A stretch of 45,804 nt of DNA from an uncultured beta proteobacterium (GCA_903929815.1 CAIYWD010000103.1:1-45804), one strand, 5' to 3'; counted from the stretch's first letter, positions 19,872 to 28,055 are shown. Translations and numbers: made by a program. Notes: generated from the sequence alone by a model not told the origin.

Positions 19872-21740
19872 TTATTCCACCGTCACGCTCTTGGCCAAAT
19901 TGCGGGGTTTATCAACATCGGTACCCCGCGCACACGCTGTGTGGTAGGCCAGCAATTGCAGTGGCATCACATGGAGCAGTGGTGAAAGTGCGCCGTAATG
20001 TTCGGGCATACGAATCACATAGAGGCCGTCGGCGCTTTCAATGTGAGAATCGGCATCGGCCAACACATACAACACACCCCCACGCGCCCGCACTTCGTGC
20101 ATATTGCTCTTGAGTTTTTCGAGTAGCGCGTCGTTGGGGGCCACTGTGACCACGGGCATGGCGCTGGTGACCAAAGCCAGAGGACCATGTTTGAGTTCTC
20201 CTGCAGGATAGGCTTCGGCGTGGATGTAGCTGATTTCCTTGAGCTTCAAAGCGCCTTCAAGCGCAATGGGGTAGTGCAGACCCCTGCCCAAAAACAGGGC
20301 GTTTTCCTTGGGTGCGAAGTCTTGTGCCCAGGCCATCACCTGAGGTTCAAGCGCCAACACCGATTGCATGGCAGCAGGCAAATGGCGCATGGCTTTGATG
20401 TGGCGCTCTTGTGTTGCATCATCCAGCAAACCACGGGACTGTGCCAGTGCGAGTGTCAGCAAAAACAGTCCGGCGAGTTGCGCGGTGAAGGCTTTGGTGG
20501 AAGCCACACCAATTTCAACGCCGGCACGGGTGATGTAGATCAGTTCACACTCACGAACCATGGCACTCGTGGCCACATTACAGATGGTCAGACTGTGATT
20601 CATCCCCAGGCTTTGCGCATGGCGAAGGGCTGCCAGCGTGTCCGCCGTTTCGCCACTTTGGGAAATAGTGACCACCAAGGTGCGAGCATGAGGTACAGAG
20701 TCGCGGTAGCGGTATTCGCTGGCCACCTCGACCTGGGTAGGGATTTTGGCGATGCTCTCCAGCCAGTATTTGGCGGTGCAGCCACTGTAGTAGCTGGTGC
20801 CACAGGCCAAAATCAGCACGGAGTCAATGGTTTGAAAAACTTGCGCTGCGCTGGCATTTGCCCCATCAAACAGTGCGGGCATGATGCGATTGACCCCCTC
20901 CAGGGTGTCGGCGATGGCGCGAGGCTGTTCAAAAATTTCCTTTTGCATGTAATGGCGGTAGGGACCCAGATCAGCCGCGCCGCTGTGGGCGTGAACCGTT
21001 TTGACAGGGCGCTGTGCTGTGGTTAAAAGTTGAAAGGCCTTGTTGAACAACCTGTAGGCGCCCAGTTGAAGGTCAGCCACATCGCCTTCTTCAAGATAAA
21101 CAATCTGGTCAGTCACCCCTGCGAGCGCCATGGCATCGCTGGCCAGGTAATACGATTGACCATCCGTCCCCACCCCCAAAATCAAGGGTGAACCAGCACG
21201 TGTACCTATCAGCCGATGGGGTTCATCCTTGCAAAAAACAGCAATGGCATAAGCACCGCGCAAAGAGGCTAACGCGCTTTTGACGGCCTCCAACACATCG
21301 CCGTCATACAGGCTGTCCACTAAGTGGGCGATGACTTCGGTGTCGGTCTGGCTTTGAAACACATAGCCTTTGGCTTGTAGGGCGATGCGCAATTCATCAT
21401 GGTTTTCAATGATGCCGTTGTGAACCAACGCGATGCGCCCGGGCTGACTGGCAGCATCAACCCCGGGGCCGTGACTGAAATGCGGATGGGCGTTATGAAC
21501 CGCAGGGACACCGTGAGTAGCCCAGCGCGTGTGGGCAATGCCGGTGCTGCCCTGAAATTGTGAACTGGTAATTTGTGCCTGCAACTCTGCCACGCGCGAA
21601 GTGCTTCGCGCACGGTGCAGTCCGTTGGCATGAACTGCCACGCCGCAGGAGTCATAACCCCTGTATTCCAGTCTGGACAAACCCTGAACCAGAATGGGAA
21701 CGATATTTTGGTTTGAAACTGCACCAACAATGCCACACAT
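19872..21740 (-). CDS. glmS: Glucosamine-fructose-6-phosphate aminotransferase GlmS
   Basis: Makes glucosamine-6-phosphate from fructose-6-phosphate and glutamine, the first step to UDP-GlcNAc for peptidoglycan and LPS (622 aa). The start at 21740 gives [12 protein letters not shown], so Cys2 becomes the N-terminal nucleophile of the glutaminase domain. The slightly longer frame would mask this residue and was not chosen. Two SIS domains follow, with [33 protein letters not shown] and [15 protein letters not shown]. The C-terminus [11 protein letters not shown] matches the family end. It is upstream of purN in the same direction. Confidence 0.97.
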   Translation of the reverse strand: MCGIVGAVSNQNIVPILVQGLSRLEYRGYDSCGVAVHANGLHRARSTSRVAELQAQITSSQFQGSTGIAHTRWATHGVPAVHNAHPHFSHGPGVDAASQPGRIALVHNGIIENHDELRIALQAKGYVFQSQTDTEVIAHLVDSLYDGDVLEAVKSALASLRGAYAIAVFCKDEPHRLIGTRAGSPLILGVGTDGQSYYLASDAMALAGVTDQIVYLEEGDVADLQLGAYRLFNKAFQLLTTAQRPVKTVHAHSGAADLGPYRHYMQKEIFEQPRAIADTLEGVNRIMPALFDGANASAAQVFQTIDSVLILACGTSYYSGCTAKYWLESIAKIPTQVEVASEYRYRDSVPHARTLVVTISQSGETADTLAALRHAQSLGMNHSLTICNVATSAMVRECELIYITRAGVEIGVASTKAFTAQLAGLFLLTLALAQSRGLLDDATQERHIKAMRHLPAAMQSVLALEPQVMAWAQDFAPKENALFLGRGLHYPIALEGALKLKEISYIHAEAYPAGELKHGPLALVTSAMPVVTVAPNDALLEKLKSNMHEVRARGGVLYVLADADSHIESADGLYVIRMPEHYGALSPLLHVMPLQLLAYHTACARGTDVDKPRNLAKSVTVE

Positions 21741-21860
21741 AAATTGCTCCAATGGTTAAAAACTGACCGCATCACAACAAACGCCTGAATGGATACCGAC
21801 AGGCTGTTAGGTCTGGACAATGTTACCGCGTGATGGGTTTTCGGTTTGTGCGGTTTTTAT

Positions 21861-21926
21861 CATTCCCACGCTCCGGCGTGGGAATGCAACCTCACCACGT
21901 TCCCACGCAGGAGCGTGGGAACGATA
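21861..21926. repeat. Two tandem CATTCCCACGC/CGTTCCCACGC palindromes
   Basis: Copy one (21861-21886) has CATTCCCACG and CGTGGGAATG arms. Copy two (21898-21926) has CGTTCCCACGC and GCGTGGGAACG arms around AGGA. The same palindrome recurs at 22621, 23311 and 32161, always outside intact genes. It lies between glmS and a nuclease fragment, with no transposase nearby. Confidence 0.85.
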
Positions 21927-21945
21927 CAAGCCATCAACCGACCCG

Positions 21946-22265
21946 CTACCAGGCCCTGGGCGTAAACCCCTCTGTATTGCTGACAACAACGTTGTCACCG
22001 TTTTGGCACAGCACATAAAACCCTTGGTTTTGGGCATAGACCTTGACGCTGTCGCTCATCACCATCGCGGCCACCGCCCCTAGCGCACGGTGGTTTTTGT
22101 ACAGCGGAAACAATCGCTTTAACTTTTCCATGCGCACAAGGTGTTCATCGACATGGGCGTGTGTGAGTTTGCTTTTGCATTCCACTGCCACCAGGGCACC
22201 GTCATTGATCACCAACAGATATCTTCAAACGTGGGTGCGGGGGTGTCAAATTGGATCGGTGGCAT
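21946..22265 (-). pseudogene. PD-(D/E)XK-like nuclease family remnant
   Basis: The C-terminal part, NDGALVAVECKSKLTHAHVD then EKLKRLFPLYKNHRALGAVA, matches in my recollection a family of hypothetical proteins with a PD-(D/E)XK-type ECK core, found near repeats. The protein should start upstream, and an ATG at 22265 does give MPPIQFDTPAPTFEDI. That reading then meets a stop, and the frame shifts near 22215 into LVIND. The middle of the gene, with the coiled coil, appears deleted. I call it a broken gene. Confidence 0.6.
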
Positions 22266-22413
22266 GGGGTTGTTCCTGAGGGGATATTGATCCGCATTTT
22301 AGGAAACAATGTGAGCAAAATCCCACTCTGAATAATTTGTCCTGAATTGATTGTTACTATTTTATTGATAGCGCACTATGCAGGCTGGATAAGCGTTATA
22401 GCCGTTTTCATGC

Positions 22414-22665
22414 CCAAATAACGGTGTTTACCTGCTGCTGAAGTTTCAGTCTTCCATCGACAAAGCCATGCCAGTGCGAATGATGCAATACGTGGCGGCA
22501 CTCTATGACCATCTGGTGCGCGGCAAGGTCATTGACCTGGCCGACGGTTTGTCCCCTGTGCTGCCCATTGTGATTTACAACGGCGATGCGCGCTGGCGGC
22601 ACAGCCCTGAAGTGTTTTTATCGTTCCCACGCAGGAGCGTGGGAACGATACAAATATGCGGGTGA
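22414..22665 (+). pseudogene. Rpn/transposase_31-type nuclease fragment
   Basis: The frame reads GVYLLLKFQSSIDKAMPVRM, MQYVAALYDHLVRGKV, then SPVLPIVIYNGDARWR. These are typical of the Rpn family (PD-(D/E)XK recombination-promoting nucleases, formerly putative transposases). There is no start or N-terminal third, and the 3' end is replaced by the GTTCCCACGC palindrome at 22621, which is read as SFPRRSVGTIQ. Truncated at both ends and not functional. Confidence 0.7.
22621..22651. repeat. GTTCCCACGC palindrome
   Basis: TCGTTCCCACGCAGGAGCGT continues to GGGAACGATACAA. It is nearly identical to the copies at 21898 and 32161. It truncates the Rpn-type fragment and is followed 24 bp later by the end of brnA. 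Confidence 0.85.
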
Positions 22666-22674
22666 TGTGATACA

Positions 22675-22998
22675 TCACGATGCCTTCGCTACACCATGCA
22701 CCACGGCATCACGGAGTACAGCATTGATTCGGGTCTGCCAGCCTGGCCCTGTTGCCTTGAACGCGTCCAGCACTTCGGCATCCACTCGCATCTTCAAGGT
22801 TGGGCGCTTGACAGCCACGGCAGGCCTACCAGGACCACGCTTGATGGTCGCGCTCTGCCAGTAAGCGTCCACGGCGGCGGCATCGTTGGGGTCATACGGC
22901 TCAGTAGCAGCATCAAAGTGAATCGACGCATCAGCAACGGCTTCACGCTTAACGCGCTTCCAGTCAGTGCCACTGGGTTTAGAGATGGTTCTTGGCAT
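22675..22998 (-). CDS. brnA: BrnA-type antitoxin
   Basis: A 107-aa antitoxin of the BrnT-BrnA type II system. The C-terminal DNA-binding region reads KMRVDAEVLDAFKATGPGWQ then TRINAVLRDAV, as in other BrnA proteins; it binds BrnT and the operon promoter. The N-terminal half carries Asp/Ala-rich toxin-contact sequence. The ATG at 22998 (MPRTISKPSG) is chosen because it overlaps the end of brnT by 20 bp, the usual coupled arrangement with the toxin first. The family is generally autoregulated. Confidence 0.85.
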   Translation of the reverse strand: MPRTISKPSGTDWKRVKREAVADASIHFDAATEPYDPNDAAAVDAYWQSATIKRGPGRPAVAVKRPTLKMRVDAEVLDAFKATGPGWQTRINAVLRDAVVHGVAKAS

Positions 22999-23257
22999 AC
23001 ATCGTCCTTTCCTGTTTTGATGCACGGCGCAGTGAGATAACCCGCACTTCGTCCGGCTGTCGCATCACATAAACCAGCACCAGCACGACACCAGCCATAT
23101 TAACCAAGGCAATGTCCAGCAATCGGGCTTCGTTGTCTCTTGGGCTTTCAAGCGTCAACTTGTTGGGCGCATTGAACACCAGCGGTGCATCAGCCAAAGA
23201 CAGCCCGTGCTTGATGATATTGGCAGCGTCTTTGTTCTGGTCGTATGTGAATTTCAT
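22979..23257 (-). CDS. brnT: BrnT-type ribonuclease toxin
   Basis: A 92-aa RelE-fold toxin. The sequence has the family order: FTYDQNKDAANIIKHGLSLA, then a DNEARLLDIALVNMAGVVLV strand region, then RVISLRRASKQERTMY. BrnT proteins inhibit translation by cleaving RNA and are neutralised by BrnA. Both genes look intact. The pair sits in a repeat-rich patch with two gene fragments, consistent with horizontal arrival. The ATG at 23257 follows AACATA without a strong ribosome-binding site. Confidence 0.87.
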   Translation of the reverse strand: MKFTYDQNKDAANIIKHGLSLADAPLVFNAPNKLTLESPRDNEARLLDIALVNMAGVVLVLVYVMRQPDEVRVISLRRASKQERTMYAKNHL

Positions 23258-23310
23258 TATGTTTATGATGGAAACCTGCCAGCGATTGTAGGAACATCAA
23301 CATGTTTTGC

Positions 23311-23340
23311 ATCGTTCCCACGCTCTTGCGTGGGAACGAT
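23311..23340. repeat. GTTCCCACGC palindrome upstream of brnT
   Basis: ATCGTTCCCACGC and GCGTGGGAACGAT pair around TCTT. This copy has CTCTT in place of CAGGA in its loop. It lies between the divergent brnT and barrel-protein genes. The surrounding 23258-23538 holds no ORF that I support. Confidence 0.85.
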
Positions 23341-23538
23341 GCAAGCTGGGGGTTGCATTTGACATGCTCTTAACCCATTTTGGCCATCAGCATGGTTGGG
23401 TAGCGCACACATCCCTCTTTTGAAACTGCAACTGTGATTAGAATGATGCCGCGCATGTCATTAACACATTGTTGATGTGCGTTTTTTGTGTTTGCGTGAG
23501 CAAACATGTCCATTTGGCATTTTTTTATTGGAGACGGT

Positions 23539-24372
23539 ATGAAAATTAAAATTTCTTGTGCCCTGATGGCTATTGCTGGTTTGTTGGGGGGGGGGGCGTT
23601 TGCTGAGGACAGTGCCCCCAGTGGGGATAACCTTAAAGTTACCTTGGGGTTAAAGGCGTGGGATAATAAATGGACAAGCGCCGCTAAGGCGTATAGTGGG
23701 GCTATTATTGCAATACCAACCAGCGAGGAACTTCCTTTACTTCCTTTAGTGTCAGTCAAATGGAAAAACTGGTCCATCTCAGCAAGTTCCTATACCAAAA
23801 CAACACACAAAGCACCATCGTACCCTGACCAAGTTTATGTTCCTAGTAAAATTGCAGCTAACGTAAATTACATGGAGACACCAATAGACCGTGAAGAGTA
23901 TGACATTTCTGTAGGCTATGATGTTTTACCAGGCTTAACAGTGAGCTTGGGGTATAAAAATGTAAAACAAACATTTAATACTGCGTACCAAATAACAGCA
24001 TGTGATGCGGCTGTTGGAAGTGGTTACGACTGTCCTAGTTTGCAAAACGGTGTACAACGGGATACAGACACTGCCACCTATACAAGCACTATCCTTGGTG
24101 TGCAGGGTAGTTCGTTGCTTGGAGATACCAAATTTTTTGTATATGGCAATGCGTCAATGTCAATTGATGGTTCTTGGAAATTTGAATCATCAGACGGCTT
24201 ATCAATTCAACATAATGGCGATTACACAAGTACCGAATTTGGGCTTGGGTATCTCTTGTCCAAAAATATGGTGCTGACGTTGGGGAAAAAGCACCAGGTT
24301 ATTGATGACAAGTCAATGGGCTCGGCTGATGTCACCTCGGGTTTTATTGCCGGTATCAGTTATACCTTTTAA
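23539..24372 (+). CDS. Outer-membrane beta-barrel protein with poly-G tract in its signal peptide
   Basis: A 277-aa exported protein, family not recognised. The start at 23539 follows GGAGACGGT, and a signal peptide ends GGGAFA before EDSAPSG. The mature part alternates polar and hydrophobic residues in strand-like runs (DNLKVTLGLKAW, WSISASSYTKTT, YDISVGYDVLPGLTVSLGY) and ends ISYTF, with the C-terminal Phe typical of BAM-assembled barrels. Eleven consecutive Gs (23586-23596) encode the LGGGA of the signal peptide. A gain or loss of one G would frameshift the protein, so expression could be phase-variable. A Rho-independent terminator follows. It lies upstream of the caspase-like gene in the same direction and may belong to the same surface locus. 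Confidence 0.75.
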   Translation: MKIKISCALMAIAGLLGGGAFAEDSAPSGDNLKVTLGLKAWDNKWTSAAKAYSGAIIAIPTSEELPLLPLVSVKWKNWSISASSYTKTTHKAPSYPDQVYVPSKIAANVNYMETPIDREEYDISVGYDVLPGLTVSLGYKNVKQTFNTAYQITACDAAVGSGYDCPSLQNGVQRDTDTATYTSTILGVQGSSLLGDTKFFVYGNASMSIDGSWKFESSDGLSIQHNGDYTSTEFGLGYLLSKNMVLTLGKKHQVIDDKSMGSADVTSGFIAGISYTF

Positions 24373-24436
24373 CTTATTTTTATAATAATAACAACACAGT
24401 CCACAGATTTCAAGATCATGTGTTGCTGGAAAAACC

Positions 24437-24475
24437 AAGGCCGCGCACCCTCTGGGTGTTTGCGGCCTTTATTAT
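24437..24475 (+). terminator. Rho-independent terminator after the barrel gene
   Basis: AAGGCCGC (24437-24444) pairs with GCGGCCTT (24462-24469). Inside, CACCC pairs with GGGTG, and TTTATTATT follows. It separates the barrel gene from the caspase-like gene, which starts 28 bp later. Confidence 0.8.
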
Positions 24476-24502
24476 TGGGGTAAAGACAAAGGTCATTGAG
24501 AT

Positions 24503-25909
24503 ATGAAACGCATGGTGTTTATCTTGATGATGGTATTGATGCTGGCACTGACAGCCCAGGCGGGTTCGCGTGTCAAGTCCCGTAATGCACCAACACGCAG
24601 TACGTCAGACGATTCTGCACAAAGAATTGCGCTGGTGATTGGCAATGCCAGTTACAAAAAAATGCCTTTGCCCAACCCTGTGAATGACGCGCGTGACATG
24701 GCGGCCAAGCTTGAAGAGCTGGGGTTTGAGGTGATTAAATACGAAAATCTTCGCACTTTGGAGATGGGCAAAGCCCTGCGGAAGTTTCGTGAGCGTATTC
24801 AACCGGGTGCTGTTGCCATCTTCTTTTATGCAGGTCATGGTCTGCAATTGAAAGGGGTGAACTACCTTCCGACAGTTGATAACGAAATTTCAGGGGAAGA
24901 CGATGTTTCAGTGCAAAGTCTGGATGTCAACAAAATTTTTGCCCTGATGGAAGAAGCCAAAACGCGGCTCAATCTGGTTTTTCTGGATGCTTGCCGCAAC
25001 AATCCCTACACACGCAGTTTTCGGTCGATGGAAGGCGGTTTGGCCAAAGTCACTGCCCCGTCAGGCACACTGATTTCTTTTGCAACACGCCCAGGGTCAA
25101 CAGCCAGCGATGGTGATGGTAGAAATGGCCTTTACACCCAAAATCTGCTGGCCGCAATGGATATGCCCAATTTACCCATTGAACAAATGCTCAAACAGGT
25201 CGTGCGTGGTGTCAAGGAAGGTTCAGGTGGTGCGCAGGAACCCTGGAGCGAGGGCAGCATCGAAGGTGATTTTTATTTTCGGGGTGGCGCACAGTCCTCG
25301 GGCGAAGATGTGGAAAGAACTTTGTGGGCATCCATCAAGGATTCCCCCATCATCGCCCCCTTTGACGCCTACCTGACCCACTACCCCAACGGCCTTTTTG
25401 TTCAGCAGGCCAAAGAGGCCAAGGTCAGAATCTTGACGCAGCAAGCTGAAGAAGCCAAAGCCAGACTCACGATTCAGCAAGCAGAAGAGGCCAGAGCCAG
25501 ACTTGTGATTCAACAAGCGGATGAAGCCAGAGCCAGACTCGTGATTCAACAGGCTGAAGAGGTCAAGGCCAGAGTTGTGATTCAACAAGCCGAAGAAGCC
25601 AAAGCCCGACTGGCCACTCAGCCCGCCGAAGAGGCCAAACCCGCAGAGGGGACGTCTTTATGGGACAGATTTATAAAAAAAATAGCGCCCAATCCCAAAC
25701 CCAATCCCGATCCCAATTCCGCAGAGCAAGCGCCTCAAGATTCACAAGCATACCAAGCAGAATTAAAAAAACTGGCCGAAGAAAGAGAGAAACTGGCTAA
25801 AGAAAGAAAAGCATTGGAAGAACGCCAAAATGAAATCACTACATCCAAGGAGAAGGGCAATGGCAACACATCCAGAAAATCCACCATCTACATTCCGGCA
25901 TCGTTTTAG
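24503..25909 (+). CDS. Secreted caspase-like (C14) protein with 12-residue repeats
   Basis: A 468-aa exported protein. A signal peptide (about 1-21, ending AQAGS) precedes a caspase/metacaspase-like domain (about 40-260). That domain has RIALVIGNASYKKMPLPNPV, catalytic His112 in FFYAGHG and Cys164 in FLDACRNNPY. The end of the domain reads PWSEGSIEGDFYFR. Residues about 305-380 are six 12-residue units of the QQAEEAKARLxI type, probably a long helix or coiled coil. A Pro/Asn-rich link and a charged coiled coil follow, and the protein ends IYIPASF. Caspase-like proteins of this sort often occur beside CsgG- or DUF4384-type proteins. Substrate unknown. It overlaps the next gene by 50 bp. Confidence 0.85.
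   Translation: MKRMVFILMMVLMLALTAQAGSRVKSRNAPTRSTSDDSAQRIALVIGNASYKKMPLPNPVNDARDMAAKLEELGFEVIKYENLRTLEMGKALRKFRERIQPGAVAIFFYAGHGLQLKGVNYLPTVDNEISGEDDVSVQSLDVNKIFALMEEAKTRLNLVFLDACRNNPYTRSFRSMEGGLAKVTAPSGTLISFATRPGSTASDGDGRNGLYTQNLLAAMDMPNLPIEQMLKQVVRGVKEGSGGAQEPWSEGSIEGDFYFRGGAQSSGEDVERTLWASIKDSPIIAPFDAYLTHYPNGLFVQQAKEAKVRILTQQAEEAKARLTIQQAEEARARLVIQQADEARARLVIQQAEEVKARVVIQQAEEAKARLATQPAEEAKPAEGTSLWDRFIKKIAPNPKPNPDPNSAEQAPQDSQAYQAELKKLAEEREKLAKERKALEERQNEITTSKEKGNGNTSRKSTIYIPASF
25413..25640 (+). repeat. Six tandem 36-bp units in the caspase-like gene
   Basis: Units of 36 bp encode QQAEEAKARLxI-type dodecapeptides. Several neighbours are nearly identical at DNA level (for example GCCAGACTCGTGATTCAACA), so unequal recombination could change the copy number. 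It is coding and in frame, not a CRISPR array. Confidence 0.85.
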
Positions 25910-26261
25910 AGCCGCAGCCATGGTTCGCGCGCTGTGCATGGCCTGCACGGTCTTGACGCTGTCGTCTTGCGCCGACCTGCGCTACCGCGAGTGGGAACAA
26001 TCTGCCCGATCAAAGGCAGAGCAGGGTCAAATGCAGTGGTCAGAGTATTACCGAGGGTGCTTTACCCGTCTGGTCGATGCACCCTACGGCAGGGTGCCCG
26101 AGATGGAGTTGTGCAACACCTTGATTGATTACGCCATGGCGTTGGAAGGCGGCAAAATGAGCGCATCCGAGTTTGACATCAAAAGACGCCAGGCCCAACT
26201 GGACTATGCACGGCGCAAGGATGCCGCAGGCACAAACGTTTTTGTACCGGCTTCTTTTTGA
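25860..26261 (+). CDS. Small lipoprotein ending in PASF
   Basis: A 133-aa protein, family not recognised. From the ATG at 25860, with AAGGAG 12 bp upstream, it has a basic N-terminus, a hydrophobic stretch and a lipobox TLSSC. A shorter start at 25920 is possible. The mature part is charged, with four further Cys residues or fewer, and reads YREWEQSARSKAEQGQMQWS and SEFDIKRRQAQLDYARRKD. The C-terminus FVPASF matches the IPASF end of the caspase-like protein whose gene overlaps it by 50 bp. The overlap and shared tail suggest that they work together. It converges on the QIQGNT-repeat genes. Confidence 0.75.
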   Translation: MATHPENPPSTFRHRFRAAAMVRALCMACTVLTLSSCADLRYREWEQSARSKAEQGQMQWSEYYRGCFTRLVDAPYGRVPEMELCNTLIDYAMALEGGKMSASEFDIKRRQAQLDYARRKDAAGTNVFVPASF

Positions 26262-26278
26262 ATCGGCAAGGATATTTG

Positions 26279-26325
26279 CTATTAAAGCAATAGCTACCAA
26301 CGCTTATTCCATGCGCCTTAGAGGG
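26279..26325. repeat. TAGCTAC-type repeat in a convergent gap
   Basis: CAATAGCTACCAACGCTTAT followed by TCCATGCGCCTTAGAGG is the complement of the copy at 19224-19266. It lies between the lipoprotein gene and the terminator at 26376. Confidence 0.65.
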
Positions 26326-26375
26326 TGTTTTCATGCACCATGTTTCATAAACAAAGTGGCAATCATTTCAAACAA

Positions 26376-26401
26376 AAAACCGCCATTCGGCGGTTTTTTT
26401 A
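26376..26401. terminator. Bidirectional rho-independent terminator
   Basis: AAAAAACCGCC and GGCGGTTTTTTT flank ATTC, giving a short GC stem with an A-run on one side and a T-run on the other. It lies between the convergent lipoprotein gene and the first QIQGNT-repeat gene and can serve both strands. Confidence 0.9.
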
Positions 26402-26416
26402 GTGAGTCAAGAGAGC

Positions 26417-26755
26417 TTACTTGCCTTCAATCACCCCGGCCTCGTTGGCAGCTTTGTTGTGCTTGCCTACTGCCACAGCGGTTGTTTTCTTTTGTTTGGC
26501 TTTGACGGTTGTATTGCCTTGAATTTGAACGCCACTTTTAACCGTGCCTGCGGCATTTTGGGCTGTGTTTCCCACACCGGCAGCCACAGCGGCAGCCTCT
26601 TCCTGAGTCGCCTTGATGTCTGTGTTGCCTTGAATTTGAACGCCCTTGTCGTTGGACGAGCCCATGGCGCCTTGCCGAGTGGCTTGGGACGTTTGTGCCA
26701 GTACAGTCAATGACGAAAAAGCACAAAGGGTTGCGATGAAAAGTTTAGCCTTCAT
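26417..26755 (-). CDS. Secreted curlin-like repeat protein (two QIQGNT units)
   Basis: A 112-aa protein starting at 26755, with GGAG 7 bp upstream. The signal peptide ends VLAQTS. The mature part is essentially two 37-residue units: GVQIQGNTDIKATQEEAAAV continuing to AQNAAG, and GVQIQGNTTVKAKQKKTTAV continuing to AANEAG. The unit pattern QIQGNTxIxAxQxxxTAxAxGxxNxAxNxxG resembles curlin repeats in its spaced Gln, Gly, Asn and Ala, although it is not the classical sequence. Such units can stack as amyloid-type beta-solenoids. It is the last gene before the terminator and has a close paralogue just upstream. Secretion by the CsgG-like protein at 30344 is inferred. Confidence 0.75.
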   Translation of the reverse strand: MKAKLFIATLCAFSSLTVLAQTSQATRQGAMGSSNDKGVQIQGNTDIKATQEEAAAVAAGVGNTAQNAAGTVKSGVQIQGNTTVKAKQKKTTAVAVGKHNKAANEAGVIEGK

Positions 26756-26782
26756 ATAAAACTCCATAAAAAAATATAAAAA

Positions 26783-27106
26783 TTACTGACCACCTATAAC
26801 GCCAACTTCGTTGGAAGCCTTGTTATCCTTACCTTCAGCCACTGCAGTTGCATTCTTTTGTGAGGCTGTGATTTTGGTATTACCCTGAATTTGAGTATCC
26901 CCCTTAATGGCGCCCGCCATATTGGTGGCAGTATTGCCCTTGCCGACAGCAATGGCCGTTGTATTTTCCTGTTCGGCCTTGATTTCGGTATTGCCCTGAA
27001 TTTGAACGCCCTGGGCATTACTGGAACGTTGCGCATTTTGTGCAAAAGCCGGAAAAGCTGAAACAGCCATGATGGCAGATGCCATGAATAAAGAAACAAA
27101 TCGCAT
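26783..27106 (-). CDS. Secreted curlin-like repeat protein (two QIQGNT units)
   Basis: A 107-aa protein starting at 27106, preceded by AGGAG. The signal peptide ends PAFAQNAQ. Two repeat units follow: GVQIQGNTEIKAEQENTTAI continuing AVGKGNTATNMAG, and TQIQGNTKITASQKNATAVA continuing EGKDNKASNEVG. It is the closest paralogue of the 26417 protein, and the tandem genes probably arose by duplication. The two could be major and minor fibre subunits, which is inference. The mature part has no Cys and little Trp, as in many curlins. Confidence 0.75.
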   Translation of the reverse strand: MRFVSLFMASAIMAVSAFPAFAQNAQRSSNAQGVQIQGNTEIKAEQENTTAIAVGKGNTATNMAGAIKGDTQIQGNTKITASQKNATAVAEGKDNKASNEVGVIGGQ

Positions 27107-27135
27107 ATCTATTCTCCTGGGTTAAATAAACGTCA

Positions 27136-27732
27136 TTATCCGACGACCTTGAATACCACACGACGGTTTTTTGGGTCTTGTGGAGCGAGGTTCTTGAGGG
27201 TGTCTGTAGAGCCTTTGCCGATAGGAACCAATCGACGGTGTTCAAGCCCCATTTTTTCGACCATAAATTCAACAACAGCGTCAGCGCGATGGCGCGATAA
27301 AGTCATATTCCTATCTGCATTACCCGATACATCGGTATGCCCCTCAACAATAACGCAGTGATCAGGAGATATAGCCAGTATTTTGGCAATTTGTCGCAAC
27401 AAGGGCTGTGAAGAAGGTGCAATATCCGCACTGCCTACCTTGAATTGAACGACAAAATCAACGGCAACAGAATTAACATCGGGTGGTAATGCAGCGCAGT
27501 CTGCAATATTGACTGGTTTGGAATCAACACCGTCACCGGGTGCAAGTGGTTCATTGTCAAACACAATAGCCCTTGACTGATGCGGCTTTTTACCAGTGGA
27601 AGTGGGGGTACTCATGGCTTTTTCAAGCGCCTTGAATTTGGCTTCGTCGCTCTTGTCAAAAGCTGAAACACTGCCCACTGCAAGCAGCGCAAAGATGACG
27701 GCAGCATCCATCCAACCCGTTCTGTAGTTCAT
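27136..27732 (-). CDS. OmpA-like C-terminal domain protein
   Basis: A 198-aa exported protein starting at 27732, with GAGGAAA upstream. The signal sequence ends SVSAFDK. A variable segment (about 30-90) precedes an OmpA/MotB-type peptidoglycan-binding domain: VQFKVGSADIAPSSQPLLRQ, VIVEGHTDVSGNADRNMTLS and RHRADAVVEFMVEKMG, ending RRVVFKVVG. Two Cys residues (ADCAAL and DHCVI) may form a disulphide. It sits between the repeat-protein genes in one minus-strand run and could anchor the assembly to peptidoglycan. CsgG and OmpA-like genes do co-occur in surface-fibre loci, but the link here is inferred from position. Confidence 0.85.
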   Translation of the reverse strand: MNYRTGWMDAAVIFALLAVGSVSAFDKSDEAKFKALEKAMSTPTSTGKKPHQSRAIVFDNEPLAPGDGVDSKPVNIADCAALPPDVNSVAVDFVVQFKVGSADIAPSSQPLLRQIAKILAISPDHCVIVEGHTDVSGNADRNMTLSRHRADAVVEFMVEKMGLEHRRLVPIGKGSTDTLKNLAPQDPKNRRVVFKVVG

Positions 27733-27740
27733 AATTTTCC

Positions 27741-28055
27741 TCACTTGCAAACGTTGATAACCTCTTTGGTCGTCACGACAACATCTTTCGGGGCTTTTTG
27801 TCCCTTTTGCGTTGTGCCAACATTGACCACACAATTTCCAGATTTTTGACTGCCGATATTCACGACACTTTTGTTCTGTTGGGCTTGGTAGCCATCCTGA
27901 CTGGTGTCTGTTTGAGACCATTTTTTGGCCATGGCCTTGCCCACCTTGCTTTGCCCGTGTGCGTCCAGATTTTGATAAGCAAAACAAGAGCCTGCCACCC
28001 ACACCATGGCAGAAATTAACACCAGGCATTTACCCAAGAATTTATTTGCATTCAT
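27741..28055 (-). CDS. Small exported protein ending NVCK
   Basis: A 104-aa protein, family not recognised. The ATG at 28055 overlaps the end of the preceding gene by 14 bp. The signal peptide ends CFAYQNL. The middle is polar (KAMAKKWSQTDTSQDGYQAQ). The C-terminal half has strand-like NKSVVNIGSQKSGNCVVNVG and DVVVTTKEVINVCK. Two Cys residues could pair in the periplasm. The SVVNIG/CVVNVG pair is a short internal repeat. Tight spacing to both neighbours indicates the same operon; an accessory or minor-subunit role is a guess. Confidence 0.7.
   Translation of the reverse strand: MNANKFLGKCLVLISAMVWVAGSCFAYQNLDAHGQSKVGKAMAKKWSQTDTSQDGYQAQQNKSVVNIGSQKSGNCVVNVGTTQKGQKAPKDVVVTTKEVINVCK

Noticed and set aside
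21726-21860. A glmS ribozyme or leader riboswitch upstream of glmS
   Set aside because: No glmS-ribozyme features were seen, and those are typical of Gram-positive bacteria; the region is dominated by palindromic repeats.
25413-25640. Regular 36-bp repeats as a possible CRISPR array
   Set aside because: Units are contiguous without unique spacers, are in frame in a protein gene, and no cas genes are near.
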